Positions 36,317-45,224 of a stretch of 64,000 bases of DNA are shown one piece after another. The notes beneath the pieces were generated by a model that made no database searches, was not told the DNA's origin, and saw only the letters and a program-made list of their open reading frames with translations. A program made the position numbers and the translations under genes. This stretch comes from Microbacterium sp. LWH11-1.2 (GTDB lineage: Bacteria > Actinomycetota > Actinomycetes > Actinomycetales > Microbacteriaceae). Each line of letters opens with the position of its first letter. The stretch's first letter is position 1. The stretch is from positions 124,001 to 188,000 of the forward strand of contig NZ_CP151636.1 of the NCBI RefSeq assembly GCF_038397745.1, read 5' to 3'.

Positions 36317-36985
36317 TCAGGCATCAAAGACCTCGGGATGTCGAACCAGTTCAAGTCGACTGCGGCGGATATGCCGACGGAGCACCTGCTCGGCCTCTTC
36401 GGCGTCTCGACGACGAAGAGCCGTGACGAGGAGGTGGTGATCATGATGAACGGCATCATCGCCCTCACGATAGAAGAGACGCGTTGCGGCTCGACGGTAG
36501 TGCTGCGTGCGATTCCACAGACGGAAGACCGTCTCAGCGAGAACAGTGGTCTGCACCGCCTGAAGGCTCGAGTGATGGAACTCGCGGTCTAGGAGCAGGA
36601 AACGCTCGACGTCGGAGGTGCTCTCCATCGCGTCAGCGAGGGCGCTCATGTCGTCGATCACAGATTCCGGCAGCACAGACACGTTCAGACCGAGGAGAAG
36701 CGGCTCCAGACATTCCCTCATGCGATACATCTCTTCGCAGTCCGATGCCGTGAGCTTCGACACCCAGGCTCCGGTGTTCGCGACGATCGTCACGAGACCT
36801 TCGGCCTCAAGCATCCGCAGCGCCTCCCGCACGGGCAGGCGGCTGGCGCCGAGCTGGTCGGCAAGCTGGCCTTGGCGAATGCGCTCACCTGGCGCGTACT
36901 CGCCCAAGAGGATGGCGTCGCGCAGCGTCGCCGCGATGCGAGCGCCGGTCGCGCCATGGATGGTCGAATTGTTCACCATCGACAT
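36317..36985 (-). CDS. GntR-family regulator, FCD type
   Basis: 222-residue regulator with the GntR winged helix (GERIRQGQLADQLGASRLPV) and an FCD effector domain with His residues in DREFHHSSL, HHDHH and RRHIRR. It starts 7 bp after the VOC gene on the same strand, so the two are co-transcribed. The divergent region beyond the VOC gene carries GTATCCGATAC and GGATACA elements, plausible GntR operators for the VOC-GntR and E1-E2 transcripts. Ligand unknown. Confidence 0.9.
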   Translation of the reverse strand: MSMVNNSTIHGATGARIAATLRDAILLGEYAPGERIRQGQLADQLGASRLPVREALRMLEAEGLVTIVANTGAWVSKLTASDCEEMYRMRECLEPLLLGLNVSVLPESVIDDMSALADAMESTSDVERFLLLDREFHHSSLQAVQTTVLAETVFRLWNRTQHYRRAATRLFYREGDDAVHHDHHLLVTALRRRDAEEAEQVLRRHIRRSRLELVRHPEVFDA

Positions 36986-36992
36986 GACTGTC

Positions 36993-37535
36993 TCACCGCC
37001 CCGGGTGCGCCGGGTGCCACAACAGGCGGTCGGCTGACTGCTCGTACGCCTTACCCTGGGGGAAGCTCACGAGTTCGAACTGCAGACCCCACGGACTGAT
37101 GAAGTAGACCCAGCGCTGGCCTTCGGCTGCTTGGGCACTCGACGTCGGTGAGCCCATGACTTCGACGCCTTTGTCTTTCAGGTAGCGCACCGCTTCGTCG
37201 AGGTCATCGACGTAAAACGCGATGTGATAACCGCCGAGATCGCTGTTGCGAGGATGGGGCGCCTGACCGTCGGCGGCCTCGTACAGGAACACTTCGAAGT
37301 TGGCTCCGTTGCCGAGCCGGAAGAAGCGGATCTCGCTGATGACAGTACGCGGATCCACTCCGAGATGCGTCTGCATCCAGTCGTCGTCGGACTGCTTCGA
37401 ACCGAGGGTGTAGACGCGATCGCAGCCGAGGATGTCGACGAGGAAGCGCTCAGCTTCTTCCAGATCCGGGACGGTGAATCCGATGTGGTCGGTTCCGCGG
37501 ATTCCCGGGATGCCAGGTCGCACGGCGTCAGCCAT
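36993..37535 (-). CDS. VOC-superfamily (glyoxalase/extradiol dioxygenase fold) protein
   Basis: 180-residue protein with a single VOC domain: HIGFTVPDLEEAERF opens the domain, YHIAFYVDDLDEAVRYLKDK the second half, and WGLQFELVSFP the end. The His and Glu metal-ligand positions are retained. The family includes glyoxalase I and extradiol dioxygenases; which reaction is done here is not clear. GAGGAG precedes the ATG at 37535. It is divergent from the E1/E2 operon and co-transcribed with a GntR regulator. Confidence 0.85.
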   Translation of the reverse strand: MADAVRPGIPGIRGTDHIGFTVPDLEEAERFLVDILGCDRVYTLGSKQSDDDWMQTHLGVDPRTVISEIRFFRLGNGANFEVFLYEAADGQAPHPRNSDLGGYHIAFYVDDLDEAVRYLKDKGVEVMGSPTSSAQAAEGQRWVYFISPWGLQFELVSFPQGKAYEQSADRLLWHPAHPGR

Positions 37536-37610
37536 GGTGGACTCCTCTGTCACTGCCAAATTGGATACATCGTACCCACATTGGGAGTCTACGACGAGAA
37601 ACCCGCATAT

Positions 37611-37622
37611 GCAAACGTTTGA
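37611..37622. promoter_or_regulatory. LacI-type site between VOC and E1 genes
   Basis: GCAAACGTTTGA, with the perfect core palindrome CAAACGTTTG and close to the PurR-type LacI-family operator. It lies in the divergent promoter region. Confidence 0.55.
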
Positions 37623-37625
37623 ATT

Positions 37626-37636
37626 GTATCCGATAC
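37626..37636. promoter_or_regulatory. Palindrome GTATCCGATAC, probable GntR site
   Basis: An 11-bp palindrome with a central C, preceded by TT (TTGTATCCGATAC). A related GGATACATCG sequence occurs at 37563. Both lie in the region between the VOC-GntR and E1-E2 transcripts, which suggests control by the GntR protein encoded at 36317. Confidence 0.45.
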
Positions 37637-37690
37637 TCCGCTACCGTCGTTTCAGCGGTCTAGGTGATCGCGCGAGAGGAATGGGCGAAG

Positions 37691-39868
37691 ATGCCGAAGA
37701 AGAAGCGACTCCAGACCGGCGCCGACTGGTTCCAGTTGACCACTACGGACGCGGACTGGAATGCAGCCGATCCCGCACTCCTGGGAACGATGCTGAGCCA
37801 ACTGCATCTGATCCGGGCCTTCGAGGAGACCGTCCTCGAGATCGCCGGCGAGGGACTGGTGCACGGCCCCGCGCACTCGAGCATCGGACAGGAAGGCGGG
37901 GCGGTCGGTTCGATCGTGGGGCTCCGCTCGACGGACGGTGTCAACGGCTCTCATCGTGGTCACCATCAGTTCCTCGCCAAGGCGCTCACCCACGTCAGCG
38001 CAGGAAGGATCGACCCGACCCAGCCTGTGAGCGAAGACATCCAGACCGTCCTGCAGCGCACTCTGGCCGAGATCCTCGGCCTCGCGCAGGGATACTGCCG
38101 CGGTCGCGGTGGATCGATGCACCTCCAGTGGTTCGAAGCCGGAGCTCTCGGCACCAATGCGATCGTCGGCGGCGGCGCGCCGATGGCCACCGGCAACGCC
38201 TGGGCACAGAAGCACTCAGGAACGACAGATCTGTCGATCAACTACTTCGGCGACGGTGCCGCGCAGATCGGATCCGTCCTGGAATCCATGAATCTCGCCG
38301 CAGCGTGGAAGCTGCCGGTCTGCTTCTTCGTCGAAAACAACCTCTATGCGGTATCGACGCGTGCCGACGAGATCACCGCCGATCCCCGATTCTCGGTTCG
38401 CGGCCAGGGCTTCGGTATCCCGTCCTGGCGCGTGGACGGCATGGACCCGCTTGCGGTGCACCTGGCCACCCTTGAGGCATCCGAGCGGATGCGTTCGGGC
38501 GAAGGTCCGACCATTATCGAGGCCGAGGTGTATCGGTTCTTCCACCAGAACGGCGCCTACCCGGGTAGCGCGTTCGGGTACCGCACGAAGGAGGAAGAGG
38601 CGCACTGGGTCGCCCGCGACCCCCTGGATCTCGTGGCGCGGCACATGATCCGCCGTGGACTCATCGACGTCGCAGGCGTCGCCGCCCTCCGCGAGCGCGT
38701 GCAGCGCGCGATGACCGAGGCCTCGGCGCAGCTCCTCGAATCCGACCCGGACCGTCCAGGCAAGCGCCGTATCCGTCCGGAATTGTGGCCGGAGACGGGC
38801 TTCGTCAACGTGGGCGTCCGCGGCGACGGCAGCGAGTTGCACGGCCTCCCCGCACTTGACGAGGCCGCTCCGCTCCGACCGGTGAAGTTCATCGACGCGG
38901 TGGCTCAGGTGATGGACCGCCGTATGGAGACGGACCCGCGCATCGTCGTGATGGGCGAAGACGTGCACCGCCTCAACGGTGGGACGAACGGAGCCACGAA
39001 GGGCCTGTCGAAGAAGTACGGCGACGAACGCGTCCTCGGCACACCGATCAGTGAGAACGCGTTCGTCGGGCTTGCTGGCGGTCTCGCACTGGACGGTCGC
39101 TTTCGTCCGGTCGTCGAGTTCATGTACCCCGACTTCATGTGGGTGGCCGCAGACCAGGTCTTCAACCAGATCGGCAAGGCCCGGCACATGTTCGGCGGCG
39201 ACAACGACGTGCCGCTCGTGCTGCGCACCAAGGTCGCGATGGGTTCCGGCTACGGCTCGCAGCATCTGATGGACCCCGCGGGAATCTTTGCGACCAGCCC
39301 CGGATGGCGCATCGTCGCCCCCTCCAATGCGAGGGACTACGTCGGTCTGATGAACTCGGCACTCGCACTACAGGACCCCGTGCTCGTGATCGAGCACGTC
39401 GACCTCTACAGCACCGCCGACGAGATCCCCGAGGGCGATCTCGACTACATCATCGAACCCGGCTCGGCGGCGGTCCTTCGCGAAGGTTCTGATGTCACAG
39501 TCCTCACATACCTGTCCATGGTCGCCCACTCCAAGGAGGCGATCGAGCAGACCGGGATCGATGCCGAACTCATCGACCTGCGCTGGCTCGACCGCGCATC
39601 CATCGATTGGGACACGATCGGCGAGAGCATCCGCAAGACGAATGCCGTGCTGATCGTCGAACAGGGCTCGCAGGGAACGTCTTACGGCGCGTGGCTGGCG
39701 GACGAGATCCAGCGGCGATTCTTCGACTGGCTCGACCAGCCCGTCGCCCGCGTCACCGGCGAAGAAGCATCCCCCAGCATTTCTCGCGTATTGGAGCGGG
39801 CTGCCATCGCCCGCACGGAAGAAGTGGTCGCGGGGCTCGAAGCTGTCCGCGCCGGATTCGGATCCTGA
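37691..39868 (+). CDS. 2-oxo acid dehydrogenase E1, fused alpha and beta subunits
   Basis: Thiamine-diphosphate decarboxylase component of a 2-oxo acid (or acetoin) dehydrogenase complex, 725 residues. Residues 1 to about 350 match the E1-alpha subunit, with the ThDP motif YFGDGAAQIG (about 186) ending in ENN (about 215) and the phosphorylation-loop region YRTKEEE. From about 395 the chain matches E1-beta (VKFIDAVAQVMDRRM, VVEFMYPDF, SQGTSYG). Fusion of alpha and beta is less common than separate genes. The ATG at 37691 is chosen over the GTG at 37664 because AGAGGA lies 12 nt before it. The E2 gene follows after 2 bp. No E3 gene is in the window. Confidence 0.9.
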   Translation: MPKKKRLQTGADWFQLTTTDADWNAADPALLGTMLSQLHLIRAFEETVLEIAGEGLVHGPAHSSIGQEGGAVGSIVGLRSTDGVNGSHRGHHQFLAKALTHVSAGRIDPTQPVSEDIQTVLQRTLAEILGLAQGYCRGRGGSMHLQWFEAGALGTNAIVGGGAPMATGNAWAQKHSGTTDLSINYFGDGAAQIGSVLESMNLAAAWKLPVCFFVENNLYAVSTRADEITADPRFSVRGQGFGIPSWRVDGMDPLAVHLATLEASERMRSGEGPTIIEAEVYRFFHQNGAYPGSAFGYRTKEEEAHWVARDPLDLVARHMIRRGLIDVAGVAALRERVQRAMTEASAQLLESDPDRPGKRRIRPELWPETGFVNVGVRGDGSELHGLPALDEAAPLRPVKFIDAVAQVMDRRMETDPRIVVMGEDVHRLNGGTNGATKGLSKKYGDERVLGTPISENAFVGLAGGLALDGRFRPVVEFMYPDFMWVAADQVFNQIGKARHMFGGDNDVPLVLRTKVAMGSGYGSQHLMDPAGIFATSPGWRIVAPSNARDYVGLMNSALALQDPVLVIEHVDLYSTADEIPEGDLDYIIEPGSAAVLREGSDVTVLTYLSMVAHSKEAIEQTGIDAELIDLRWLDRASIDWDTIGESIRKTNAVLIVEQGSQGTSYGAWLADEIQRRFFDWLDQPVARVTGEEASPSISRVLERAAIARTEEVVAGLEAVRAGFGS

Positions 39869-39870
39869 TC

Positions 39871-41181
39871 ATGGTGGAAATCATCCGTATGCCCGCGATC
39901 CTCGCCGGCGCAGAGGAAGCAGCCGTCCAGTCGTGGCTCGTCGCGCCGGGCGACACCATCGCACAGAATCAGCCGATCGCCGAGATCGAGACCGACAAGG
40001 CGAGCGTGGAGATGCTCTCGGAGGTCGCCGGAGTGGTCGGACGCCTCCTGGTGCCCCAGGGCGACAGCGTCGCAGTGGGCGATCCGATCTTCGTGATGCT
40101 CGCCCCCGGCGACGCCGAGAAGGACATCGACGGCGCTCTCGCCGCGATCGGACTGGGGGCGCCGACAACGCCCCCGCTGTCAGAGCCGGAACCGGCGAGC
40201 GCCACCCTGGCGGCTGCGCCGACGACCTCGTCGGATACGACGGCTACACACGTCGCGGAGCAGAGCGACGATGGCCAGACGCGGCGGCTCTTCGCGACCC
40301 CTATCGTTCGGCGCCTCGCCGCTCAGCACGGTGTGGCGTTGAGCGACGTTCAGGGAACTGGACCGCACGGCCGGATCGTGCGTCGCGACTTCGAGACGCA
40401 CCTTGCACAGCTGACGGTGGCCCCGACCGCCACCTCGCCCGCTCCGGCACAGGAACCGTCGGGTGCGGACCCTGCTGCGGCCGCGCCGAGCAGCGCCGCA
40501 GCCTACGAGGACATCCCCCTCGATCGAATGCGCAAGGCGATCGCCCGACGACTGACCGAGAGCAAGTCCACGGTGCCGCACTTCTACCTGGTGGCCGACT
40601 GCCGCGTGGACGAACTGATGGACCTGCGCACGACGGTGAATCAGACGGCGAGCCGAAAGATCTCTGTCAACGACTTCGTCGTGAAGGCCGTCGGTGCAGC
40701 GCTCATGGAAGTCTCGCAGGCGAACGCGACGTGGAATGGCGACAGCATCCGGCAGTTCTCGTCCGCGGATGTCTCCGTCGCCGTCGCCACGGCAGGCGGA
40801 CTGACCACACCGGTCCTGCGCGGCATCGAGCGCATGTCGCTCACGGAGGTGAGCGCCACGATCGCCGAGATGGCGGATCGTGCTCGCTCAGGGCGGCTCA
40901 AACAGCACGAGCTCGAGGGAGGCAGCTTCTCGGTGTCGAACCTCGGCATGTACGGCACGTCGCAGTTCAGCGCCATCCTCAACCCTCCCCAGGCGGGAAT
41001 CCTCGCGGTCGGCGCCGCACGCTCCGTTCCAGCGATCGACTCCGACGGAGCGCTCTCGGTCGGGAAGGTCATGACCGTGACGCTCTCGGCCGACCACCGC
41101 GTGCTGGACGGAGCGGTCGCAGCCCAGTGGCTCGCCGCCTTCCAGCGACGCATCGAGAACCCCCTCACCATCCTGATCTGA
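39871..41181 (+). CDS. Dihydrolipoamide acyltransferase E2
   Basis: E2 component of a 2-oxo acid dehydrogenase complex, 436 residues. Domains in order: one lipoyl domain with the Lys in ETDKASVEM (residue 43), an Ala/Pro-rich linker, a peripheral-subunit-binding domain (FATPIVRRLAAQHGVALSDV to GRIVRRDFE), a second linker and the catalytic domain ending with ADHRVLDGA, carrying the active-site His and Asp (about 409). It follows E1 by 2 bp. Substrate type (pyruvate, branched-chain, acetoin) cannot be decided here. Confidence 0.93.
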   Translation: MVEIIRMPAILAGAEEAAVQSWLVAPGDTIAQNQPIAEIETDKASVEMLSEVAGVVGRLLVPQGDSVAVGDPIFVMLAPGDAEKDIDGALAAIGLGAPTTPPLSEPEPASATLAAAPTTSSDTTATHVAEQSDDGQTRRLFATPIVRRLAAQHGVALSDVQGTGPHGRIVRRDFETHLAQLTVAPTATSPAPAQEPSGADPAAAAPSSAAAYEDIPLDRMRKAIARRLTESKSTVPHFYLVADCRVDELMDLRTTVNQTASRKISVNDFVVKAVGAALMEVSQANATWNGDSIRQFSSADVSVAVATAGGLTTPVLRGIERMSLTEVSATIAEMADRARSGRLKQHELEGGSFSVSNLGMYGTSQFSAILNPPQAGILAVGAARSVPAIDSDGALSVGKVMTVTLSADHRVLDGAVAAQWLAAFQRRIENPLTILI

Positions 41182-41212
41182 CCTGACCTGACCTGACGAA
41201 AGAAAAGCAACC

Positions 41213-42595
41213 ATGGCAATCATGCGAAGTGTCAATCCCACCACCGGTGAGGAGCTGGCGACGTTCGAGCAGGACAGCGAGGATGTCGTCGAACAGAAGC
41301 TGGCCGCTGCCAGTGCCGCCGTGCCGCAGCTCAAGGCCGCAGGGTGGGCTCGCCGAGCCGAGCTCATGAACGCCGCTGCCGATCTGCTGGAGGCCGACCT
41401 CGAGCAGGTCGCGGCGATGATCACCGACGAGATGGGCAAGCCCATCGCACAGTCACGTGGCGAGGTGGCGAAGTCCGTCTACGCGATGCGCTACTACGCG
41501 GAGAATGCCGAAGGCTTCCTCAGCGGACGCTCGCTCGATGACCCCTCCGCCGTCGGAGCGAGCCAGGCCGGCACACGCTTCGACCCGCTCGGGGTCGTCC
41601 TTGCCGTCATGCCGTGGAACTACCCCATCTGGCAGGTCATCCGCTTCGCCGCACCCGCGCTGATGGCGGGAAACGCCGGCGTCTTGAAGCACGCATCGAA
41701 CGTGCCGCAGGCAGCGGTCTATCTCGGCCGCCTCTTCACACGCGCGGGTTTCCCGGAGGGCTCATTCTCGGCCCTCCTCATCGGCGCCGGACGCGTCGAG
41801 GGCGTCATCCGCGATTCGCGTGTGTCGGCCGTCACGCTGACCGGTTCCGAGCCGGCCGGGCGATCGGTCGCGTCGATCGCGGGAGATGTGCTGAAGAAGG
41901 TCGTGCTCGAGCTCGGCGGATCAGACCCGTTCATCGTCATGCCCTCGGCTGACCTCGACGCCGCCGCAGAGATGGCGGTGAAGGCCCGCACCAGCAACAA
42001 CGGCCAGGCCTGCATCAACGCGAAGCGCTTCATCGTGCACACCGATGCCTACGCGACCTTCGCCGCGAAGTTCGCCGAGAAGATGGCACAGCTGCAGATC
42101 GGCGATCCGCACGACGAGAGCACTGACATCGGGCCCCTGGCCACCGCCTCCGGTCGCAACGACATCGTCGAACTCGTCGACGATGCTCGGGAGAAGGGCG
42201 CGGACATCATCGTGGGCGGGTCCCTCGACGATGGCGCCGAAGGATGGTTCTATCCGCCGACCGTGATCGCGGGGATCACCCCCGAGATGCGCCTGTATGC
42301 GGAAGAGGCCTTCGGGCCGGTCGCGGGTCTGTACGAAGCGGCGTCGCTCGAAGACGCTCTGACGATCGCCAACGGTCTCGATTTCGGCCTGGGATCGGCA
42401 TTCTGGAGCTCGGACGAAGCAGAGATCGGGCACGCGATCAAGACGATCGAGTCAGGCGCCGTCTTCGTCAACGGCATGACCATCTCGTACCCCGAGCTGC
42501 CCTTCGGAGGCATCAAGAGATCCGGTTACGGACGTGAGCTCTCGGCCGAGGGCATCCGGGAGTTCTGCAACCTCAAGACGGTGTGGGTCGCCTGA
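41213..42595 (+). CDS. Aldehyde dehydrogenase, succinate-semialdehyde dehydrogenase-like
   Basis: 460-residue NAD(P)-dependent aldehyde dehydrogenase with Glu in VLELGGSDPF (about 233) and catalytic Cys in NNGQACINAKR (about 266). Overall style matches the GabD/Sad group that oxidises succinate semialdehyde. It lies 31 bp after E2 on the same strand, with GAAAGAAAAG as ribosome site. An in-frame ATG at 41222 is possible. It probably oxidises an aldehyde from the same pathway to an acid entering central metabolism. Confidence 0.92.
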   Translation: MAIMRSVNPTTGEELATFEQDSEDVVEQKLAAASAAVPQLKAAGWARRAELMNAAADLLEADLEQVAAMITDEMGKPIAQSRGEVAKSVYAMRYYAENAEGFLSGRSLDDPSAVGASQAGTRFDPLGVVLAVMPWNYPIWQVIRFAAPALMAGNAGVLKHASNVPQAAVYLGRLFTRAGFPEGSFSALLIGAGRVEGVIRDSRVSAVTLTGSEPAGRSVASIAGDVLKKVVLELGGSDPFIVMPSADLDAAAEMAVKARTSNNGQACINAKRFIVHTDAYATFAAKFAEKMAQLQIGDPHDESTDIGPLATASGRNDIVELVDDAREKGADIIVGGSLDDGAEGWFYPPTVIAGITPEMRLYAEEAFGPVAGLYEAASLEDALTIANGLDFGLGSAFWSSDEAEIGHAIKTIESGAVFVNGMTISYPELPFGGIKRSGYGRELSAEGIREFCNLKTVWVA

Positions 42596-42681
42596 GAGCT
42601 CCTTCTCGGAAGGAACGCGTGACATTTCGGCCGATGCGTCTCAAAGCAGAAGCAGACCACAGGGGATGTCCGTGAGGAACT

Positions 42682-42727
42682 CGAATGCCTCGGGCTGGTG
42701 AGTGCGATCACCAGCCCGAGGCATTCG
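42682..42727. terminator. Bidirectional terminator, 20-bp perfect stem
   Basis: Arms 42682-42701 and 42708-42727 are perfectly complementary with a 6-nt loop, between the convergent aldehyde dehydrogenase and F420-reductase-like genes. Confidence 0.8.
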
Positions 42728-42767
42728 CCCTTCTAGCGGAGCGTTCGAACGGGCGCAGGGAGCAGAC

Positions 42768-43391
42768 CTACTTCCTCAGGGCGAATCCGCCGTCCCATCC
42801 GACGATCTCCTGAGCGGCAAGGGTGATCTGGAGGAAGGCGAACGCTTCCAGCTCCCTCGCTCGCTTGAGCGATCCGATCACGGCCGCCTCGACGCCGCCG
42901 GCCGTGACGAGGTCGACTAGGGCCCGTGTCGCGTTCTCGTCATCCCCGGCGACGAGAACAGTGGTGGGGACGTCCCCGACCAGCCCCGTCGATATCGTGC
43001 CCGCGAAGTTCGTGTTGAAGGCCTTGAGCACTCGCGCGTTCGGGAGCCGCTTCTGAAGCTCCGCAGCCGCCGATGAGTCGGAGGGCACCAGCAGCTCATC
43101 GAACGTCGAGAAGTCGACCGGGTTGGTCACATCGACCACCACCTTGCCGTCGAGCTGGTCCGCGTACTGCTCCGCAAGTTCCTCCAGCGCCTCGTAGGGC
43201 ACGGCGAGCACCACGATGTCGCCCAGGATCGGGTCGCCCACCTTGCCTGCTTCAGCGCCCGACTCGGCGACGACACTGCTGGCCTTCACGGCGTCTCGGC
43301 CTAGAAGCTGCACGCGAGCGCCCGCCTTTCCCGCTACCGAAGCCACCGCTGATCCGATACTGCCTGTTCCGATCACTGTCACGTTCGTCAT
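42768..43391 (-). CDS. NADPH-dependent F420 reductase-like oxidoreductase
   Basis: 207-residue Rossmann protein with VIGTGSIGSAVA at residues 6-17 and VVVDVTNPVDFSTFDELL in the middle. It resembles the NADPH:F420 oxidoreductase family and related NAD(P)-binding proteins of unknown substrate. No F420-dependent enzyme is obvious nearby, so F420 use is not established. It lies downstream of the monooxygenase on the same strand, with a 121-bp gap. Confidence 0.8.
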   Translation of the reverse strand: MTNVTVIGTGSIGSAVASVAGKAGARVQLLGRDAVKASSVVAESGAEAGKVGDPILGDIVVLAVPYEALEELAEQYADQLDGKVVVDVTNPVDFSTFDELLVPSDSSAAAELQKRLPNARVLKAFNTNFAGTISTGLVGDVPTTVLVAGDDENATRALVDLVTAGGVEAAVIGSLKRARELEAFAFLQITLAAQEIVGWDGGFALRK

Positions 43392-43512
43392 TGTCTTCGC
43401 CTTTGGTTGAGGGGGGGGAACATCTGGTCTTCTGCCTTCGCTGCGCCGCGAGCACCGATGACATGGAGCCCTCGAGGCAGCGATGCCGTCCCGAGGGCCC
43501 CGTCACACACGA

Positions 43513-44757
43513 TCAGAAGGGCTGAACGTTGTCTTCGATGCCGAAGAGGAACTTGCCGTAGACCTCGGCGCCGATTTCCGGGTGCACCAGAGCGTGGCGG
43601 CTGGCGGTCTCGCTATTGCGCCAGAAGCGCTGCAACGGGTTGATCTCCGCGAAGCTGAACGCACCGGCGATGCTGAGGCAGCGGTTGATCGACTTGCGCA
43701 CCAGTGCCGCGGCCTGACCGTTGTCCATGCGAGTCCTGGCGCGCTCTTCCACGGTCATCGGGCGACGGTCACGGGCGGCGGAGTCGATGGCCGCAACGCT
43801 GCGGATCACGAGGAGGTAGGCCTGGTCCGCCTCGGACTGAGCCTTGGCCAGCTCGATCTGGTGCACGACCGAATCCTTCGCGTGCTGGTACACCGAGTAG
43901 GTGATCGGCTTCTCGCCGACGCGGCGGGCCAGCTCGATGGCGCCGCGCGCCATACCGAGCTGCGCGGCGCTCAGAACGATCTCCGCGACCGGCACGAAGG
44001 AGGCGTTGTAGTTGTCCTCCTCAGCCCACTCACGCGGGTACTGCTCGGTCGCAAAGTCGCCGATCGGCACGATCCGGTGCTCGGGGATGAAGACGTCATC
44101 GACGACGACGGTGTTCGAACCCGTCGCACGCATGCCTGCGACATACCAGGTGTCCTTGATGCTCGAGTCGGCCCTCGGAATGAGTACGAGCGAGTTCACG
44201 GGAAGACCATTCTCGTCCCCCCCCGTGCGCACCGGCACGATGGACCAGTCCGCGTGAAGCGAACCTGTGGAGTAGCCCCATTCGCCGGTGAGGCGAATGC
44301 CGCCCTCGACGTGCTCGATCTTCTTGGTGGAGTTCGCCTGCATGAAGGGGCCGCCTGGCGAGAGCACAGCGGCGACGGACGCGCGGGGGTTCGCTCCGAA
44401 GACGTCTTCTTGGGCCTGATCGGGGAACAGGGTGGCGAACCATGTGGACGAGTTCAGGAGTGCGGAAACCCAGCCGGTCGCACCGTCGGCCTGGCCCACC
44501 GCCGCGACGGTGTCGATGAAAGTGCGGAAGTTTCCGCCGAGACCGCCCCAGCGTCTCGGGATTGAGACATGCAGGAGTCCTGCATCCCGCATCGCCGTGA
44601 TGACCTCTTCCGAGACGCGACGGTTCTCCTCGCCCTGTTGGGCGTACTCGCGGATCAGAGGCTGCAGTGCCTCCGCCTTCGCAACGATGTCCTGGTCGGG
44701 ACCGGGAGCGCCGAAGAAGGCGTCCATGGTCGATGTCGCTTGTACTGAACTGCTCAC
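43513..44757 (-). CDS. Flavin-dependent monooxygenase, acyl-CoA dehydrogenase fold
   Basis: 414-residue protein related to acyl-CoA dehydrogenases that act as class D flavin monooxygenases (HsaA, DszC type), which hydroxylate with reduced flavin from a partner reductase. Typical segments are HVSIPRRWGGLGG (N-terminal helix domain), GEWGYSTGSLHADW (beta domain) and WYVAGMRATGSNTVVVDDVF. The usual acyl-CoA dehydrogenase base is not recognisable, consistent with oxygenase use. The GTG at 44757 has AAGGAG 7 nt upstream. A LacI-type site lies 46 bp upstream. Confidence 0.85.
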   Translation of the reverse strand: MSSSVQATSTMDAFFGAPGPDQDIVAKAEALQPLIREYAQQGEENRRVSEEVITAMRDAGLLHVSIPRRWGGLGGNFRTFIDTVAAVGQADGATGWVSALLNSSTWFATLFPDQAQEDVFGANPRASVAAVLSPGGPFMQANSTKKIEHVEGGIRLTGEWGYSTGSLHADWSIVPVRTGGDENGLPVNSLVLIPRADSSIKDTWYVAGMRATGSNTVVVDDVFIPEHRIVPIGDFATEQYPREWAEEDNYNASFVPVAEIVLSAAQLGMARGAIELARRVGEKPITYSVYQHAKDSVVHQIELAKAQSEADQAYLLVIRSVAAIDSAARDRRPMTVEERARTRMDNGQAAALVRKSINRCLSIAGAFSFAEINPLQRFWRNSETASRHALVHPEIGAEVYGKFLFGIEDNVQPF

Positions 44758-44802
44758 TGTCGCTCTCCTTAGGTGACGCTGGCGTGGAGCCTGCGTGTGA
44801 TT

Positions 44803-44814
44803 GCAATCGTTTGC
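44803..44814. promoter_or_regulatory. LacI-type site before monooxygenase
   Basis: GCAATCGTTTGC (minus strand GCAAACGATTGC), identical on the minus strand to the site at 36204. Confidence 0.65.
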
Positions 44815-45027
44815 TTCTCCTCCTGATGCTATATGCCCTCAGGTCACTTTTGTGTTTCGGTTGTGAAAACTTCCCCTCGTGCGACCTGCCCCCTACCGTC
44901 GCGCGCGACACCGACGGACTCCTGAGGATCCGGTAGCTGCATTCCCGACCACGCGCGCTCGCCAGTCGCGTTCTCCATCCCGATCAGCGCCGCAGGTTTT
45001 AACTTCCACGTAACGAATCGGACACAA

Positions 45028-45039
45028 GCAAACGATTGT
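45028..45039. promoter_or_regulatory. LacI-type site before ABC operon
   Basis: GCAAACGATTGT, one mismatch from 36204-36215, about 185 bp before the binding-protein start. Confidence 0.6.
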
Positions 45040-45224
45040 ATAGACGCATCGTTCAGTATCAACGTACATTGGCGCAACACGTCAAAGGTCGGCTCACGGT
45101 CACTCCACCCGAACGCGAAGGACTCGCCGCCCCTGTGTCACGCGTCACAAAGTTGTGCCAGCCTGTCGAGCAGCCCGCTCGAGCCCCAGATGCACTGGCC
45201 CGTCCAACGGATCGAGGAAAGCCC

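Larger units (their letters stand above)
44758..45224. other. 467-bp divergent regulatory region
   Basis: No gene seen. Holds two GCAAACGATTGC-like sites (44803-44814 and 45028-45039) facing the monooxygenase and the ABC operon. The rest is of moderate GC with no clear open frame. Confidence 0.7.

Noticed and set aside
41178..41197. Four direct copies of CTGAC between the E2 and aldehyde dehydrogenase genes
   Set aside because: Very short tandem repeat covering the stop codon; more likely replication slippage than a functional site.
43513..44757. Annotating the oxygenase-like genes as fatty-acid acyl-CoA dehydrogenases
   Set aside because: They are paired with flavin reductases and lack thiolase, hydratase and ETF neighbours; class D monooxygenase is the better fit.
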